From Bacteroidetes bacterium 24-39-8 (GTDB lineage Bacteria > Bacteroidota > Bacteroidia > Chitinophagales > Chitinophagaceae): a stretch of 42,417 nt of DNA. The stretch lies in NCBI GenBank assembly GCA_002256765.1, contig NCHJ01000010.1, positions 1-42,417 of the forward strand. Direction: 5' to 3'. Of the stretch, positions 14,251 through 23,147 are shown one piece after another. The notes below the pieces were generated by a model. It ran no database searches. It saw nothing but the letters and a program-made list of their open reading frames with translations, and was not told the origin of the DNA. The position numbers and the translations under genes were made by a program. Every line of letters begins with the position of its first letter. The stretch's first letter is position 1.

Positions 14251-16029
14251 ATGAAGAAGACCGTATCGCTGATGTTAACAGCTTTGGTAATGGTGCAGTG
14301 CGCTATGGCACAATCTATACCAGATGGCATCAAATTGTTACAGGCCGTTTACAAGAACAAAAGTGCAAAGGATGTTCTACAGAAAGCCTATGATGCTAAT
14401 CCTAAGGATCCACAGGCGATCTACTGGTTGGGTATTGCAAATGTTGCTAAGAACCGTGAAGTTTTGTCTGCTGATGGTGTTACTGCCGCAAGGGGTATTT
14501 ATCAAAAAGCATTACAAGACGGTGTGAATGACCCCTTAATTTGGGTGGGTCAAGGAACCATGGATATCTTAGAGTCTAACAATATTAATGCGGCCAAACA
14601 AAAGTTTGAGCAAGCCATTACCGCTACCACTGAAACCAGGGGTAAGAACAAGGGTAAGCCTAGTGCTGCTATCTTAAATGCTATTGGCTTTGCTAATTCA
14701 TTGGGTGCATCTACTGTAGGTGATCCACTATATGGTATTGAGAAGCTGAAACAAGCTGCTGCCATAGATTTGACCAATCCTGATATCATGACCGTTATGG
14801 GTATTTGTTACCTGAAAACGGGTGGTGAAAATGGTGGTGAAGCTGTTAAAGCTTTCCAAGACGCCATTAGTCGTGACCCTAAAAACGCTAGGGCTATGTG
14901 GAGAATTGGTAAGGTTTATCAAAGCCAAAACAACAAAGAATCATTGGAGCAATATTTTAATAATGCTATTGCTGCTGATCCAACATTCCCAGCGCCTTAT
15001 TTGGAATTGTTCAACTACTACTCTAATAGAGACGTTGTTCGTGCAAAGGGTTATTTGGATGATTTCTTAAAATATGCAGATAAGGATCCTTTGAACGATT
15101 TCTTCTATGCAGAATACCTATTCCGTGCGGGTAAATATTCAGAGTCATTGGCCAAAGCCAAAGAAATTGAAGCATCTGCTGGTTTGGCATCTGCTCCAAG
15201 ATTGAGCTTGTTATATGCTTATAACTATGACCGTTTGGGTGATAGCGTTGCAGCACGTGACAACGTGATCAAATTCTTTGACGCCAAATTAGATATTCAA
15301 AGCCAGGACTATGAATTGGCAGTGAAACTCTTGTCTAAATTCCCAGGTAGAGAAGCACAAACTGTGGGTTATTTGGAGCAAGCCATTGGTAACGATACTT
15401 CTAGGGTAAACAAATTGGGCTATATGAATCAGGCTGCTGCTTTATATGGTAAGGCTAAAATGTACAAAGAGCAATTGTTTTGGTTAAATAAGGTAATGGT
15501 TGCAAAAGGAAGCATGGCTGAAAGTGATTATTACTACACTACTTTGGCTGCTTTGAACGCCAAAGACTATACTCAAACCATGGATTATGCTAAGAAATAC
15601 ATGGCAGCTTTCCCTGATAAGCCTCAGCCTTACACTTTCTATAAAAGAGCAGCCATTGGTTCAGATGCTGATACCACTTCAGGAACTGGTGTAGAAGCTT
15701 TAAAGTATTTGGATTCTGTTTATGATGCCGTAAACAAAGAGAAATACAAAAAAGACATTTTCTTGAATAAGTACTATGCCATTCTGTACTATATTAAAAA
15801 AACCAATACTTTAAAGAAAAGTCCAGATTTTAAGGTAAAAAGCGATGGTACCAAAACGCCAATTGTTGATGAATTCTTGGCAAATTGTCAAAGTGGAATT
15901 GATGTAGCGGAGAGCATGTTGCTTCTGTATCCAGACGCTGCGGATGACAACAATAAATTTGCTGTTGGCGTAAAAGCGGAATTGCAGAAAAATATTGACT
16001 ATTACTCTAAGCCACAGGGCAAAAAGTAA
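14251..16029 (+). CDS. Secreted tetratricopeptide-repeat protein
   Basis: About 592 residues. A signal peptide (MKKTVSLMLTALVMVQCAMA, then Gln) is followed by many TPR-like helical hairpins (DPQAIYWLGIANVAKN; NPDIMTVMGICYLKTGGENG; NARAMWRIGKVYQSQNN; ASAPRLSLLYAYNYDRLGD), making a protein-binding solenoid in the periplasm. The start at 14251 fits the signal peptide; six in-frame codons upstream (14233) add Met-Ile-Lys-Lys-Arg-Gln. It is the last gene of the unit with the membrane protein and the PstS-like lipoprotein, closed by a terminator at 16075-16097. Confidence 0.85.
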   Translation: MKKTVSLMLTALVMVQCAMAQSIPDGIKLLQAVYKNKSAKDVLQKAYDANPKDPQAIYWLGIANVAKNREVLSADGVTAARGIYQKALQDGVNDPLIWVGQGTMDILESNNINAAKQKFEQAITATTETRGKNKGKPSAAILNAIGFANSLGASTVGDPLYGIEKLKQAAAIDLTNPDIMTVMGICYLKTGGENGGEAVKAFQDAISRDPKNARAMWRIGKVYQSQNNKESLEQYFNNAIAADPTFPAPYLELFNYYSNRDVVRAKGYLDDFLKYADKDPLNDFFYAEYLFRAGKYSESLAKAKEIEASAGLASAPRLSLLYAYNYDRLGDSVAARDNVIKFFDAKLDIQSQDYELAVKLLSKFPGREAQTVGYLEQAIGNDTSRVNKLGYMNQAAALYGKAKMYKEQLFWLNKVMVAKGSMAESDYYYTTLAALNAKDYTQTMDYAKKYMAAFPDKPQPYTFYKRAAIGSDADTTSGTGVEALKYLDSVYDAVNKEKYKKDIFLNKYYAILYYIKKTNTLKKSPDFKVKSDGTKTPIVDEFLANCQSGIDVAESMLLLYPDAADDNNKFAVGVKAELQKNIDYYSKPQGKK

Positions 16030-16074
16030 ATTTCAACCTCAAAGAGGTCAAATACTAACAAAACCTAAGAAATT

Positions 16075-16097
16075 ACTCCCCTTTTTGGGGAGTTTTT
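16075..16097 (+). terminator. Rho-independent terminator after the TPR gene
   Basis: Perfect stem ACTCCCC (16075-16081) with GGGGAGT (16087-16093), T5 loop and a T tract to 16097. It insulates the TPR unit from the nuo operon. Confidence 0.8.
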
Positions 16098-16121
16098 CTT
16101 TTATATCCAGCCTAACAGGCT

Positions 16122-16129
16122 TATTTTTG
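16122..16129 (+). promoter_or_regulatory. Probable -7 element of the nuo operon
   Basis: TATTTTTG matches TAnnTTTG exactly, 19 bp before the nuoA ATG and just after the preceding terminator. The upstream partner is only TTT, not TTG, at the expected place. The leader would be about 13 nt. Confidence 0.45.
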
Positions 16130-16148
16130 CAGCACTTAAAATAAAAGC

Positions 16149-16550
16149 ATGAGCTGGTTGACCTTTTTATTGGATGTTAACGAATCAAATACTGCCGCCA
16201 ATTACTTGCCAATTGGCATTCAATTGATTTTTGCTGCGGGTTTTGTGGCATTTATGATTGGATTATCCGCTTGGGTAGGTCCAAAACGTAAAACGGCCGA
16301 TAAGCTGGAGAACTTTACCAGTGGTATTGAATCTCATGGCAATGCCCGCCAACCAATGGCTATCAAGTACTTTTTAGTAGCCATCCTTTTTGTACTTTTT
16401 GATGTTGAAGTGATATTTTTCTATCCCTATGCGGTGAATTTTCGCGAGCTGGGTTGGGGTGGTTTTAGTGCCCTGCTCATGTTTGTGGGCTTTTTTGTAG
16501 TGGGGTTTATCTATATCATTCAAAAAGGCGCATTAAAGTGGGAAGACTAA
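16149..16550 (+). CDS. nuoA: NADH-quinone oxidoreductase subunit A
   Basis: Membrane subunit of respiratory complex I. The 133-residue protein has three predicted helices (about 20-42, 72-95, 102-126) and the subunit A hallmarks: the loop KLENFTSGIESHGNARQPM between helices 1 and 2, and the acidic FVLFDVEVIFFYPYAVNF in helix 2. First gene of the 14-gene operon, preceded by a terminator and a probable promoter. A gap of 105 bp with a tandem repeat separates it from nuoB. Confidence 0.95.
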   Translation: MSWLTFLLDVNESNTAANYLPIGIQLIFAAGFVAFMIGLSAWVGPKRKTADKLENFTSGIESHGNARQPMAIKYFLVAILFVLFDVEVIFFYPYAVNFRELGWGGFSALLMFVGFFVVGFIYIIQKGALKWED

Positions 16551-16616
16551 AATTGGTAGATGTGTACCAATGCTGTCAGTGAACATATAGGAAGATTGCT
16601 GGTTATATTCCTAGTT

Positions 16617-16644
16617 CTTTTGACTTTTTACTTTTGACTTTTTA
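16617..16644. repeat. Perfect 14-bp tandem repeat before nuoB
   Basis: CTTTTGACTTTTTA occurs twice without a gap (16617-16630, 16631-16644), 11 bp before the nuoB start. The junction creates TACTTTTG (16629-16636), an exact TAnnTTTG -7 element, so an internal promoter is possible although no TTG lies 19-20 nt upstream of it. Confidence 0.7.
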
Positions 16645-16655
16645 ATTTAAAAAAC

Positions 16656-17246
16656 ATGTCACGTCCGGTAAGATTTAATATCACACCCATTGAAGCCCAG
16701 ATTTCTGATGCCGTTTCTGTTGCGGAAGCACCAGACGGGTATGCAGGTGAAGGATTTTTTACCACAAAGCTGAGCGATGTGGTGGGCCTAGCCCGTAAAA
16801 ACTCACTTTGGCCCCTACCTTTTGCCACTTCTTGTTGTGGCATTGAGTTCATGGCAACCATGGCTTCTCACTATGACCTTGCCCGTTTTGGTGCGGAAAG
16901 GGTTGGCTTCTCTCCTCGCCAGTGCGATTTGTTGATGGTGATGGGTACTATTTCTAAGAAAATGGGTCCTGTACTCAGACAAGTGTATTTGCAGATGGCT
17001 GAACCCCGTTGGGTAATCTCTGTAGGAGCCTGTGCTTGCAGTGGCGGTATTTTTGATACTTATAGTGTATTACAAGGAATTGATCAAGTGATTCCCGTAG
17101 ACGTATATGTTCCAGGTTGTCCTCCACGTCCTGAAGCCATTTTGGATGGTTTTATGAAAGTGCAGGAATTGGTTGGTCAAGAAAGTATTCGCAGAAGAAA
17201 TAGTGACCAATACAAGGCCTTGATGAACAGTTATGGAATTGAATAA
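16656..17246 (+). CDS. nuoB: NADH-quinone oxidoreductase subunit B
   Basis: Peripheral-arm subunit of complex I that holds cluster N2, the last electron carrier before quinone. The four ligands are visible: adjacent Cys60-Cys61 (FATSCCGIEFMA), Cys126 (GACACSGG) and Cys155 (VPGCPPRPE). Length 196 aa, with a short non-conserved N-terminal extension. Followed by nuoC after 25 bp. Confidence 0.97.
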   Translation: MSRPVRFNITPIEAQISDAVSVAEAPDGYAGEGFFTTKLSDVVGLARKNSLWPLPFATSCCGIEFMATMASHYDLARFGAERVGFSPRQCDLLMVMGTISKKMGPVLRQVYLQMAEPRWVISVGACACSGGIFDTYSVLQGIDQVIPVDVYVPGCPPRPEAILDGFMKVQELVGQESIRRRNSDQYKALMNSYGIE

Positions 17247-17271
17247 TCCTTTTTAAGGTAATCATATTGAA

Positions 17272-17778
17272 ATGGCATTAACAAACGAACACGTACAACA
17301 AAGACTTTCAGAAAAATTTGGGACTATTGTCTCCAATTTTGAAGAACCCTATGGTATGCTCAGCTTTGAAGTTGAAAAAGACCAGAACCTGAAAGTCTTG
17401 CAATTTCTACACGACGAGACAGACTTGAATTTTCAATTCTTGACCGATTTATGTGCAGTCAATTATCCAGATCAGCCCGGTAGAGAATTGGCCGTTGTGT
17501 ATCATTTGCACAACCTACAAGACAATCTTCGCATTCGCTTTAAAGTATTTGCTCCCGTGGCACAGCCCGATGTATTTACTGCTACCAAACTATATTCAGC
17601 AGCCAACTGGATGGAGCGCGAAACCTATGACTTTTTTGGAGTAAATTTTGTTGGTCACCCCAACCTAATTAGGATTTTGAACGTAGACGAAATGGATTAT
17701 TTCCCATTAAGAAAAGAGTTTCCTCTGGAAGACCAAACCCGTATTGATAAAGACGATCAAATGTTTGGCAGAGGATAA
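17272..17778 (+). CDS. nuoC: NADH-quinone oxidoreductase subunit C
   Basis: Peripheral-arm subunit of complex I (the 30-kDa-subunit family), 168 aa. It contains the family signature in the second half, NWMERETYDFFGVNFVGHPN followed by LRKEFPLED. It is separate from nuoD, unlike the fused nuoCD of enterobacteria. nuoD starts 11 bp after its stop. Confidence 0.96.
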   Translation: MALTNEHVQQRLSEKFGTIVSNFEEPYGMLSFEVEKDQNLKVLQFLHDETDLNFQFLTDLCAVNYPDQPGRELAVVYHLHNLQDNLRIRFKVFAPVAQPDVFTATKLYSAANWMERETYDFFGVNFVGHPNLIRILNVDEMDYFPLRKEFPLEDQTRIDKDDQMFGRG

Positions 17779-17789
17779 ATTAGACTTAT

Positions 17790-19022
17790 ATGACAGAACA
17801 TCATCAACACCATATCAAACTTCCGGAAGGATCCATAGAGAAGCAAACTACTACGCTGAATATGGGACCTACACACCCTGCCACTCACGGTGTGTTCCAG
17901 AATATCATGGAATTGGATGGAGAAAGGATTGTATCAGCAGAACAAACCGTGGGTTATATACACCGTGCGTTTGAGAAATTGGCTGAGCGCAGACCTTTGA
18001 ACCAGATTACTCCCATCACAGACCGATTGAACTATTGTAGCAGCCCTATTAATAATATGGGTTGGCATTTGACCTGTGAAAAACTATTGGGTGTACAAAC
18101 TCCTAAGCGTGTAGATTATCTGCGCATCATCATCATGGAATTGGCCCGTATTGCGGACCATTTGATTTGTAATTCCATCATGGGTGTAGATACCGGCGCT
18201 TACACTGGGTTCATGTACATTATGCAATACCGTGAATTAATCTATGAAATATATGAAGAAGTATGTGGGTCCCGCCTTACTACTAATATTGGGCGTATTG
18301 GCGGCTTTGAAAGGGATTTCTCAAATACAGCATTTACGAAACTCGAGAAATTCTTAAAAGAATATCCAGCCGCTTTGCGTGAACTGGAAAACCTTTTTAC
18401 ACGCAACCGCATTTTTATGGATCGTACTATTGGTGCGGGTCCTATTAGTGCTGAGCGTGCTTTGAACTATGGCTTTACTGGACCAAACTTACGTGCGGCT
18501 GGTGTTGACTATGACGTTCGTGTTCACACACCTTATAGCAGCTATGAAGACTTTGATTTTAAAGTACCAGTAGGAACTACCGGCGATAGCTATGACCGCT
18601 TCTTGGTGCGTAATGGTGAAATGTGGGAGAGCTTGAGTATCATTAACCAAGCCTATCAAAAAGTACAAGGTTTCAAGGGCACAGATGCCGATGTATATCA
18701 TGCAGACGTTCCTGAATATTATCTGCCTAAAAAAGAAGACGTCTATACCAAGATGGAAGCTTTGATCTGGCATTTTAAAATTGTGATGGGTGAGGTAGAA
18801 ATGCCAAAAGGTGAAGTCTATTCTGCAGTAGAAGGTGGCAATGGTGAACTTGGATTTTACTTAATCAGTGATGGTGGTAGAACTCCTTTCCGTTTGCATT
18901 TCCGCAGACCATCCTTTATCTATTACCAAGCTTATTCTGAATTGGTTGTAGGTGGTATGTTAAGTGACGCTATTGTAGTCATGAGTAGCTTGAACCTGAT
19001 TGCAGGTGAGCTGGATGCTTAA
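17790..19022 (+). CDS. nuoD: NADH-quinone oxidoreductase subunit D
   Basis: 49-kDa-type subunit that forms the quinone-binding cavity of complex I together with NuoB. The 410-residue protein shows the NMGPTHPATHGVFQ motif near the N-terminus (quinone-site histidine), RADHLICNSI-like RIADHLICNSIMG, GRIGGFERDF and the conserved C-terminus SLNLIAGELDA. Complete and unfused. Followed by nuoE after 41 bp. Confidence 0.97.
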   Translation: MTEHHQHHIKLPEGSIEKQTTTLNMGPTHPATHGVFQNIMELDGERIVSAEQTVGYIHRAFEKLAERRPLNQITPITDRLNYCSSPINNMGWHLTCEKLLGVQTPKRVDYLRIIIMELARIADHLICNSIMGVDTGAYTGFMYIMQYRELIYEIYEEVCGSRLTTNIGRIGGFERDFSNTAFTKLEKFLKEYPAALRELENLFTRNRIFMDRTIGAGPISAERALNYGFTGPNLRAAGVDYDVRVHTPYSSYEDFDFKVPVGTTGDSYDRFLVRNGEMWESLSIINQAYQKVQGFKGTDADVYHADVPEYYLPKKEDVYTKMEALIWHFKIVMGEVEMPKGEVYSAVEGGNGELGFYLISDGGRTPFRLHFRRPSFIYYQAYSELVVGGMLSDAIVVMSSLNLIAGELDA

Positions 19023-19063
19023 GTGTTGGTATTAATTTGAATCATTGAAATTGAGATAACCGT

Positions 19064-19564
19064 ATGGTACAATTTTCAGAAACGCAAATGGCAAAAGTGA
19101 ACGAGATCATTGCTCGCTATCCAGAAGGAAAGCAGAAGAGCGCACTCTTGCCCCTCTTGCATTTGGCACAAGACAGTTTTGGCGGATGGTTGAGCGCAGA
19201 GACCATGGATTATGTGGCGGAACTCTTGCAGATCACACCCATTGAAGTATATGAAGTAGCTACTTTCTACAGCATGTACAATACCAAGCCAGTTGGTAAA
19301 TACTTATTTGAAGTTTGTCAAACTGGTCCTTGCATGTTAAATGGCAGCGACAATATCATTGACTATATAGGAAAGACCTTGGGCATTAAACCAGGAGAAA
19401 CTACTACAGACGGACTTTTCACTTTGAAAACAGTGGAATGTTTAGGTGCCTGTGGTTATGCTCCCATGATGCAATTGGGCAAACATTATAGAGAACATTT
19501 GACTAAAGAAAAAGTGGATGCAATCATTGCGGAATGCAGAACTGCTGTAGCCGCGAACAACTAA
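19064..19564 (+). CDS. nuoE: NADH-quinone oxidoreductase subunit E
   Basis: 24-kDa-type subunit with [2Fe-2S] cluster N1a. A thioredoxin-like fold of 166 aa with ligands Cys85 and Cys90 (CQTGPC) and Cys126 and Cys130 (CLGAC). The gap to nuoF is 3 bp, consistent with tightly coupled translation of the NADH-dehydrogenase module E-F-G. Confidence 0.96.
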   Translation: MVQFSETQMAKVNEIIARYPEGKQKSALLPLLHLAQDSFGGWLSAETMDYVAELLQITPIEVYEVATFYSMYNTKPVGKYLFEVCQTGPCMLNGSDNIIDYIGKTLGIKPGETTTDGLFTLKTVECLGACGYAPMMQLGKHYREHLTKEKVDAIIAECRTAVAANN

Positions 19565-19567
19565 TAT

Positions 19568-20920
19568 ATGGGAAGAAAACTATTACTAGAAAAAGCGCAT
19601 GTAGAAGGGATTCGCAGTTTTGAAGTCTACCGCAGAGAAGGTGGTTACCGCAGCGTGGAAAAGGCTTTGAAAACCATGTCTCCTGAAGAGATTGTGGAAG
19701 AAGTGAAGAAGAGCGGTCTACGTGGACGTGGTGGTGCGGGTTTCCCTGCAGGCATGAAATGGAGTTTTATTGCCAAACCTGAAGGCGTTCCTAGACACTT
19801 GGTTTGTAATGCAGATGAAAGTGAGCCCGGTACTTTTAAAGACCGCTACTTGATGGAATTTATTCCACACTTACTCATTGAAGGTTTGATTGTTTCCAGT
19901 TTTGCACTGGGTAGCAATGCCACTTATATTTATATCCGAGGTGAATACGCTTGGATCCCAGATATTTTAGAACAAGCTATTGCAGAAGCAAAAGCCAATG
20001 GCTTCTTAGGCAAGAATATTTTGGGTACTGGTTTTGACTGTGAGATCTATGTACAACGTGGTGCGGGTGCCTATATCTGCGGAGAAGAAACTGCCTTGAT
20101 TGAATCACTAGAAGGTAAGCGTGGTAACCCAAGAATCAAACCTCCATTCCCTGCTATCAAAGGTGTTTGGGGAAGACCAACTGTGGTAAACAATGTAGAG
20201 ACTTTGGCTTCTGTAGTTCCTATTATTAATGAAGGTGGTGAAGAATATGCCAAGATTGGTGTAGGTAAATCTACAGGTACCAAACTCATTTCTGCTTGTG
20301 GTAATATTAACAAGCCTGGCGTGTTTGAAATTGACATGACCATTTCGGTAGAAGAGTTTATTTATAGCGATGAATATTGCGGAGGCATCGCCAACGGCAA
20401 AAGATTAAAAGCTTGTATTCCGGGTGGGTCTTCTGTTCCTATTTTACCTGCTAATTTATTGCTGAAAACTGCCAAGGGTGAAACCCGTTACATGAACTAT
20501 GAAAGCTTGAGCGATGGCGGTTTTGCCACTGGTTCTATGATGGGCTCTGGTGGTTTTATTGTATTGGATGAAGACCAGTGTGTGGTAAGAAATACTTATT
20601 CGCTTGCCAGGTTCTATAGACATGAAAGCTGTGGACAGTGTTCACCTTGTAGAGAAGGAACTGGTTGGATGGAAAAGCTATTGTATCGCTTAGAAAAAGG
20701 CGAGGGCAAGAGCAGTGATATTGATTTGCTTTGGGATATTCAACGCAAGATTGAAGGAAATACTATTTGTCCTTTGGGTGACGCTGCAGCATGGCCAGTA
20801 GCCGCTGCAATCCGTCATTTTAGGGATGAATTTGAATGGCATGTTAGCCATGCAGCAGAAGCGCAGACCAGGAATTTTGGATTGGCTCATTATGCAGATC
20901 CTATTCACGTGCCTGCTTAA
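19568..20920 (+). CDS. nuoF: NADH-quinone oxidoreductase subunit F
   Basis: 51-kDa-type subunit that binds NADH and FMN and carries [4Fe-4S] cluster N3. In order: the nucleotide-binding GRGGAGFPAGMKW (about 53-65), the FMN/NADH segment around NADESEPGTFKDR, the SLBB region, and the cluster motif ESCGQCSPCREGTGW with the fourth cysteine in NTICPLGDA. Length 450 aa, normal. Takes electrons from NADH and passes them to NuoE and NuoG. Confidence 0.97.
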   Translation: MGRKLLLEKAHVEGIRSFEVYRREGGYRSVEKALKTMSPEEIVEEVKKSGLRGRGGAGFPAGMKWSFIAKPEGVPRHLVCNADESEPGTFKDRYLMEFIPHLLIEGLIVSSFALGSNATYIYIRGEYAWIPDILEQAIAEAKANGFLGKNILGTGFDCEIYVQRGAGAYICGEETALIESLEGKRGNPRIKPPFPAIKGVWGRPTVVNNVETLASVVPIINEGGEEYAKIGVGKSTGTKLISACGNINKPGVFEIDMTISVEEFIYSDEYCGGIANGKRLKACIPGGSSVPILPANLLLKTAKGETRYMNYESLSDGGFATGSMMGSGGFIVLDEDQCVVRNTYSLARFYRHESCGQCSPCREGTGWMEKLLYRLEKGEGKSSDIDLLWDIQRKIEGNTICPLGDAAAWPVAAAIRHFRDEFEWHVSHAAEAQTRNFGLAHYADPIHVPA

Positions 20921-20944
20921 ATTTTGACCTTAGAAATTTGACTT

Positions 20945-22042
20945 ATGTCCGATACAACATTATTCAAAGTAACCATTGACAACATCAGTATTGATGTGCC
21001 AGCTGGTACCACTATTTTAAACGCTGCGCGGATGATTGGTGGTGATGTGGCTCCTCCTGCTATGTGCTATTATAGCAAACTAGAAGGCAGCGGTGGTAAA
21101 TGCCGTACCTGTTTGGTAGAAGTGAGTAAGGGTTCTGAAAAAGATCCACGCCCCATGCCCAAGTTGGTTGCTTCTTGCCGCACTACAGTAATGGATGGCA
21201 TGGAAGTAAAAAATATTACCAGTCCAAAAGTGGTAGATGCACGCGCAGGAATTGTAGAATTTTTGTTGTTGAATCATCCTTTGGATTGTCCTATCTGTGA
21301 CCAAGCGGGTGAGTGTCATTTACAAGACCTGAGCTATGAGCATGGTAAAGAAGGTACGCGTTATGAATTTCAGCGCAGAACTTTCAAGAAACATGATTTG
21401 GGTAAATATATTCAGTTGCACATGACGCGTTGCATTCTTTGCTACCGTTGTGTTTTTGCTGCTGATCAGTTGACAGGAAAAAGAGAACATGGTATTTTGG
21501 ATAGGGGTGATCATTCTGAGATTGCTACCATGATTGAAAAGAATTTGCAAAGCGATTTTATTGGCAACGTAATTGACGTTTGTCCAGTAGGTGCTTTAAC
21601 CGATAAAACTTTCCGGTTTAAAAATCGTGTATGGTTCCTCAAACCCATGAATGCTCACCGTGACTGCCCTACTTGTAGTGGTAAAGTAACGCTGTGGAAT
21701 AGGGGAGAAGAAGTGTTCCGCGTTACAGCAAGAAAAGACCAGTGGGGTGAAGTGGAAGAATGGATCTGTAACGAATGCCGTTTTGAGAAAAAACTATCCA
21801 GTGACTGGACCATTGAAGGACCAAGACTCATTGATAGACACTCGGTGATTTCACAAGGTCATTATGCGGGTACGGTGGGTACCAATATGCCAACTGAAAC
21901 CATTGAAGCCGTGTTGCATGGCAGAAAACCAAAATTGTTGATGGACATACATGAGGTTAGTGAAGTAAATAGACCAAAGATTGAATTGAGCAAGATCAAT
22001 GGTCCTGCGCATTCTAACAATTTTAATCCTGATAACGACTAA
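20945..22042 (+). CDS. nuoG: NADH-quinone oxidoreductase subunit G, short form
   Basis: Iron-sulfur subunit of complex I, only 365 aa compared with 700-900 in many bacteria. It keeps the [2Fe-2S] ligands (C41, C53, C56, C78), the His-Cys3 cluster (H111, C115, C118, C124) and the [4Fe-4S] cluster (C163, C166, C169, C213), but lacks the large molybdopterin-oxidoreductase-like domain. Short NuoG is, to my knowledge, a Bacteroidota feature. A C-terminal part contains C241-x2-C244 and C275-x2-C278, where longer NuoG proteins have the N7 cluster region; the spacing differs from the N7 pattern. The reading frame is intact and nuoH follows after 9 bp, so this is not a truncation by mutation. Confidence 0.94.
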   Translation: MSDTTLFKVTIDNISIDVPAGTTILNAARMIGGDVAPPAMCYYSKLEGSGGKCRTCLVEVSKGSEKDPRPMPKLVASCRTTVMDGMEVKNITSPKVVDARAGIVEFLLLNHPLDCPICDQAGECHLQDLSYEHGKEGTRYEFQRRTFKKHDLGKYIQLHMTRCILCYRCVFAADQLTGKREHGILDRGDHSEIATMIEKNLQSDFIGNVIDVCPVGALTDKTFRFKNRVWFLKPMNAHRDCPTCSGKVTLWNRGEEVFRVTARKDQWGEVEEWICNECRFEKKLSSDWTIEGPRLIDRHSVISQGHYAGTVGTNMPTETIEAVLHGRKPKLLMDIHEVSEVNRPKIELSKINGPAHSNNFNPDND

Positions 22043-22051
22043 TAGGAAATC

Positions 22052-23098
22052 ATGACACTACTTGCTTTAGATTGGCTGTTGATCATAGAAAAATTGGTGT
22101 TGATCGCCATTATTGTTTTTGCTAGCTTGGGTATTGCCCTCTATACCACATTTGCTGAACGCAAAGTGGCAGCTGTGCTGCAAGACAGGCCAGGTCCGGA
22201 AAGGGCTGGTCCATTTGGTTTGTTTCAACCATTTGCCGATGGTTTGAAACTGATTATGAAAGAAGAAATTATTCCCAATTCTTCCAGCAAAGCGTTGTTT
22301 GTTTTGGGTCCAGGTTTGGCCATGACTGCTGCGCTGATGACTTGTGCAGTCATTCCTTGGGGTGCTTCTGTTCAATTATTTGGCCGCACAATTGACCTGC
22401 AAATTGCAGATGTAAATATTGGCATCTTGTACATTTTTGGGGTAGTGAGTTTGGGTGTCTATGGAATCATGATTGGAGGCTGGGCATCTAATAATAAATT
22501 CTCTTTAATGGCTGCACTGCGTGGTGCTTCTCAAGCCATCAGTTATGAATTGGCCATGGGGATTGCCCTAATTGCTTTGTTGATGACAACGGGTAGTTTG
22601 AGTTTGAAAACCATTGTGGAGCAGCAAATGGCCCCAGGTCATTTGTGGAATATTGCCTATCAGCCATTGGGCTTTTTATTGTTCTTTATCTGCGCTATGG
22701 CCGAATGTAATAGAACCCCATTTGACCTTCCAGAAGCAGAAAATGAATTGAACTTTGGTTACCACCAAGAGTATTCTTCTATGAAATTGGGTTTCTACTT
22801 GTTTAGTGAATACGTGAACATGATCATGAGTAGTGCGGTCATGGCTTCTTTGTATTTTGGTGGCTATGATATTCCATTCTTTAATGAAGCCTTGTTGCCA
22901 CAAAATATTGCGGCATTGGTAGGCGTTGGTGCCTTATTAATTAAGATTGTGATTTTCATTTTCATATTCATGTGGATTCGTTGGACCATTCCACGTTTCC
23001 GTTATGACCAATTGATGAACCTTGGTTGGAAAAGTTTGATTCCATTAGCCTTGGTAAATATGTTGATCACAGGCGCTTGGATTTTAGCAAAATTGTAA
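22052..23098 (+). CDS. nuoH: NADH-quinone oxidoreductase subunit H
   Basis: Membrane subunit that joins the quinone site to the proton-pumping arm. 348 aa with about eight membrane helices and the family signatures AERKVAAVLQDRPGPERAGP (quinone-channel loop after helix 1) and AECNRTPFDLPEAENELNFG. It ends shortly before a short perfect palindrome at 23105-23119. Confidence 0.97.
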   Translation: MTLLALDWLLIIEKLVLIAIIVFASLGIALYTTFAERKVAAVLQDRPGPERAGPFGLFQPFADGLKLIMKEEIIPNSSSKALFVLGPGLAMTAALMTCAVIPWGASVQLFGRTIDLQIADVNIGILYIFGVVSLGVYGIMIGGWASNNKFSLMAALRGASQAISYELAMGIALIALLMTTGSLSLKTIVEQQMAPGHLWNIAYQPLGFLLFFICAMAECNRTPFDLPEAENELNFGYHQEYSSMKLGFYLFSEYVNMIMSSAVMASLYFGGYDIPFFNEALLPQNIAALVGVGALLIKIVIFIFIFMWIRWTIPRFRYDQLMNLGWKSLIPLALVNMLITGAWILAKL

Positions 23099-23104
23099 TT
23101 ATTA

Positions 23105-23119
23105 GCATGCATTGCATGC
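23105..23119. repeat. Perfect 15-bp palindrome between nuoH and nuoI
   Basis: GCATGCA (23105-23111), one base, then TGCATGC (23113-23119) in the 49-bp nuoH-nuoI gap. It could form a small mRNA hairpin or a protein site. There is no T tract after it, so it is not a terminator. Confidence 0.5.
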
Positions 23120-23147
23120 AAAACATAGTTTAAATATTATTAGAAAC

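Noticed and set aside
20945-22042. NuoG as a gene truncated by mutation
   Set aside because: The frame is intact, ends 9 bp before nuoH, and the short form is normal in Bacteroidota.
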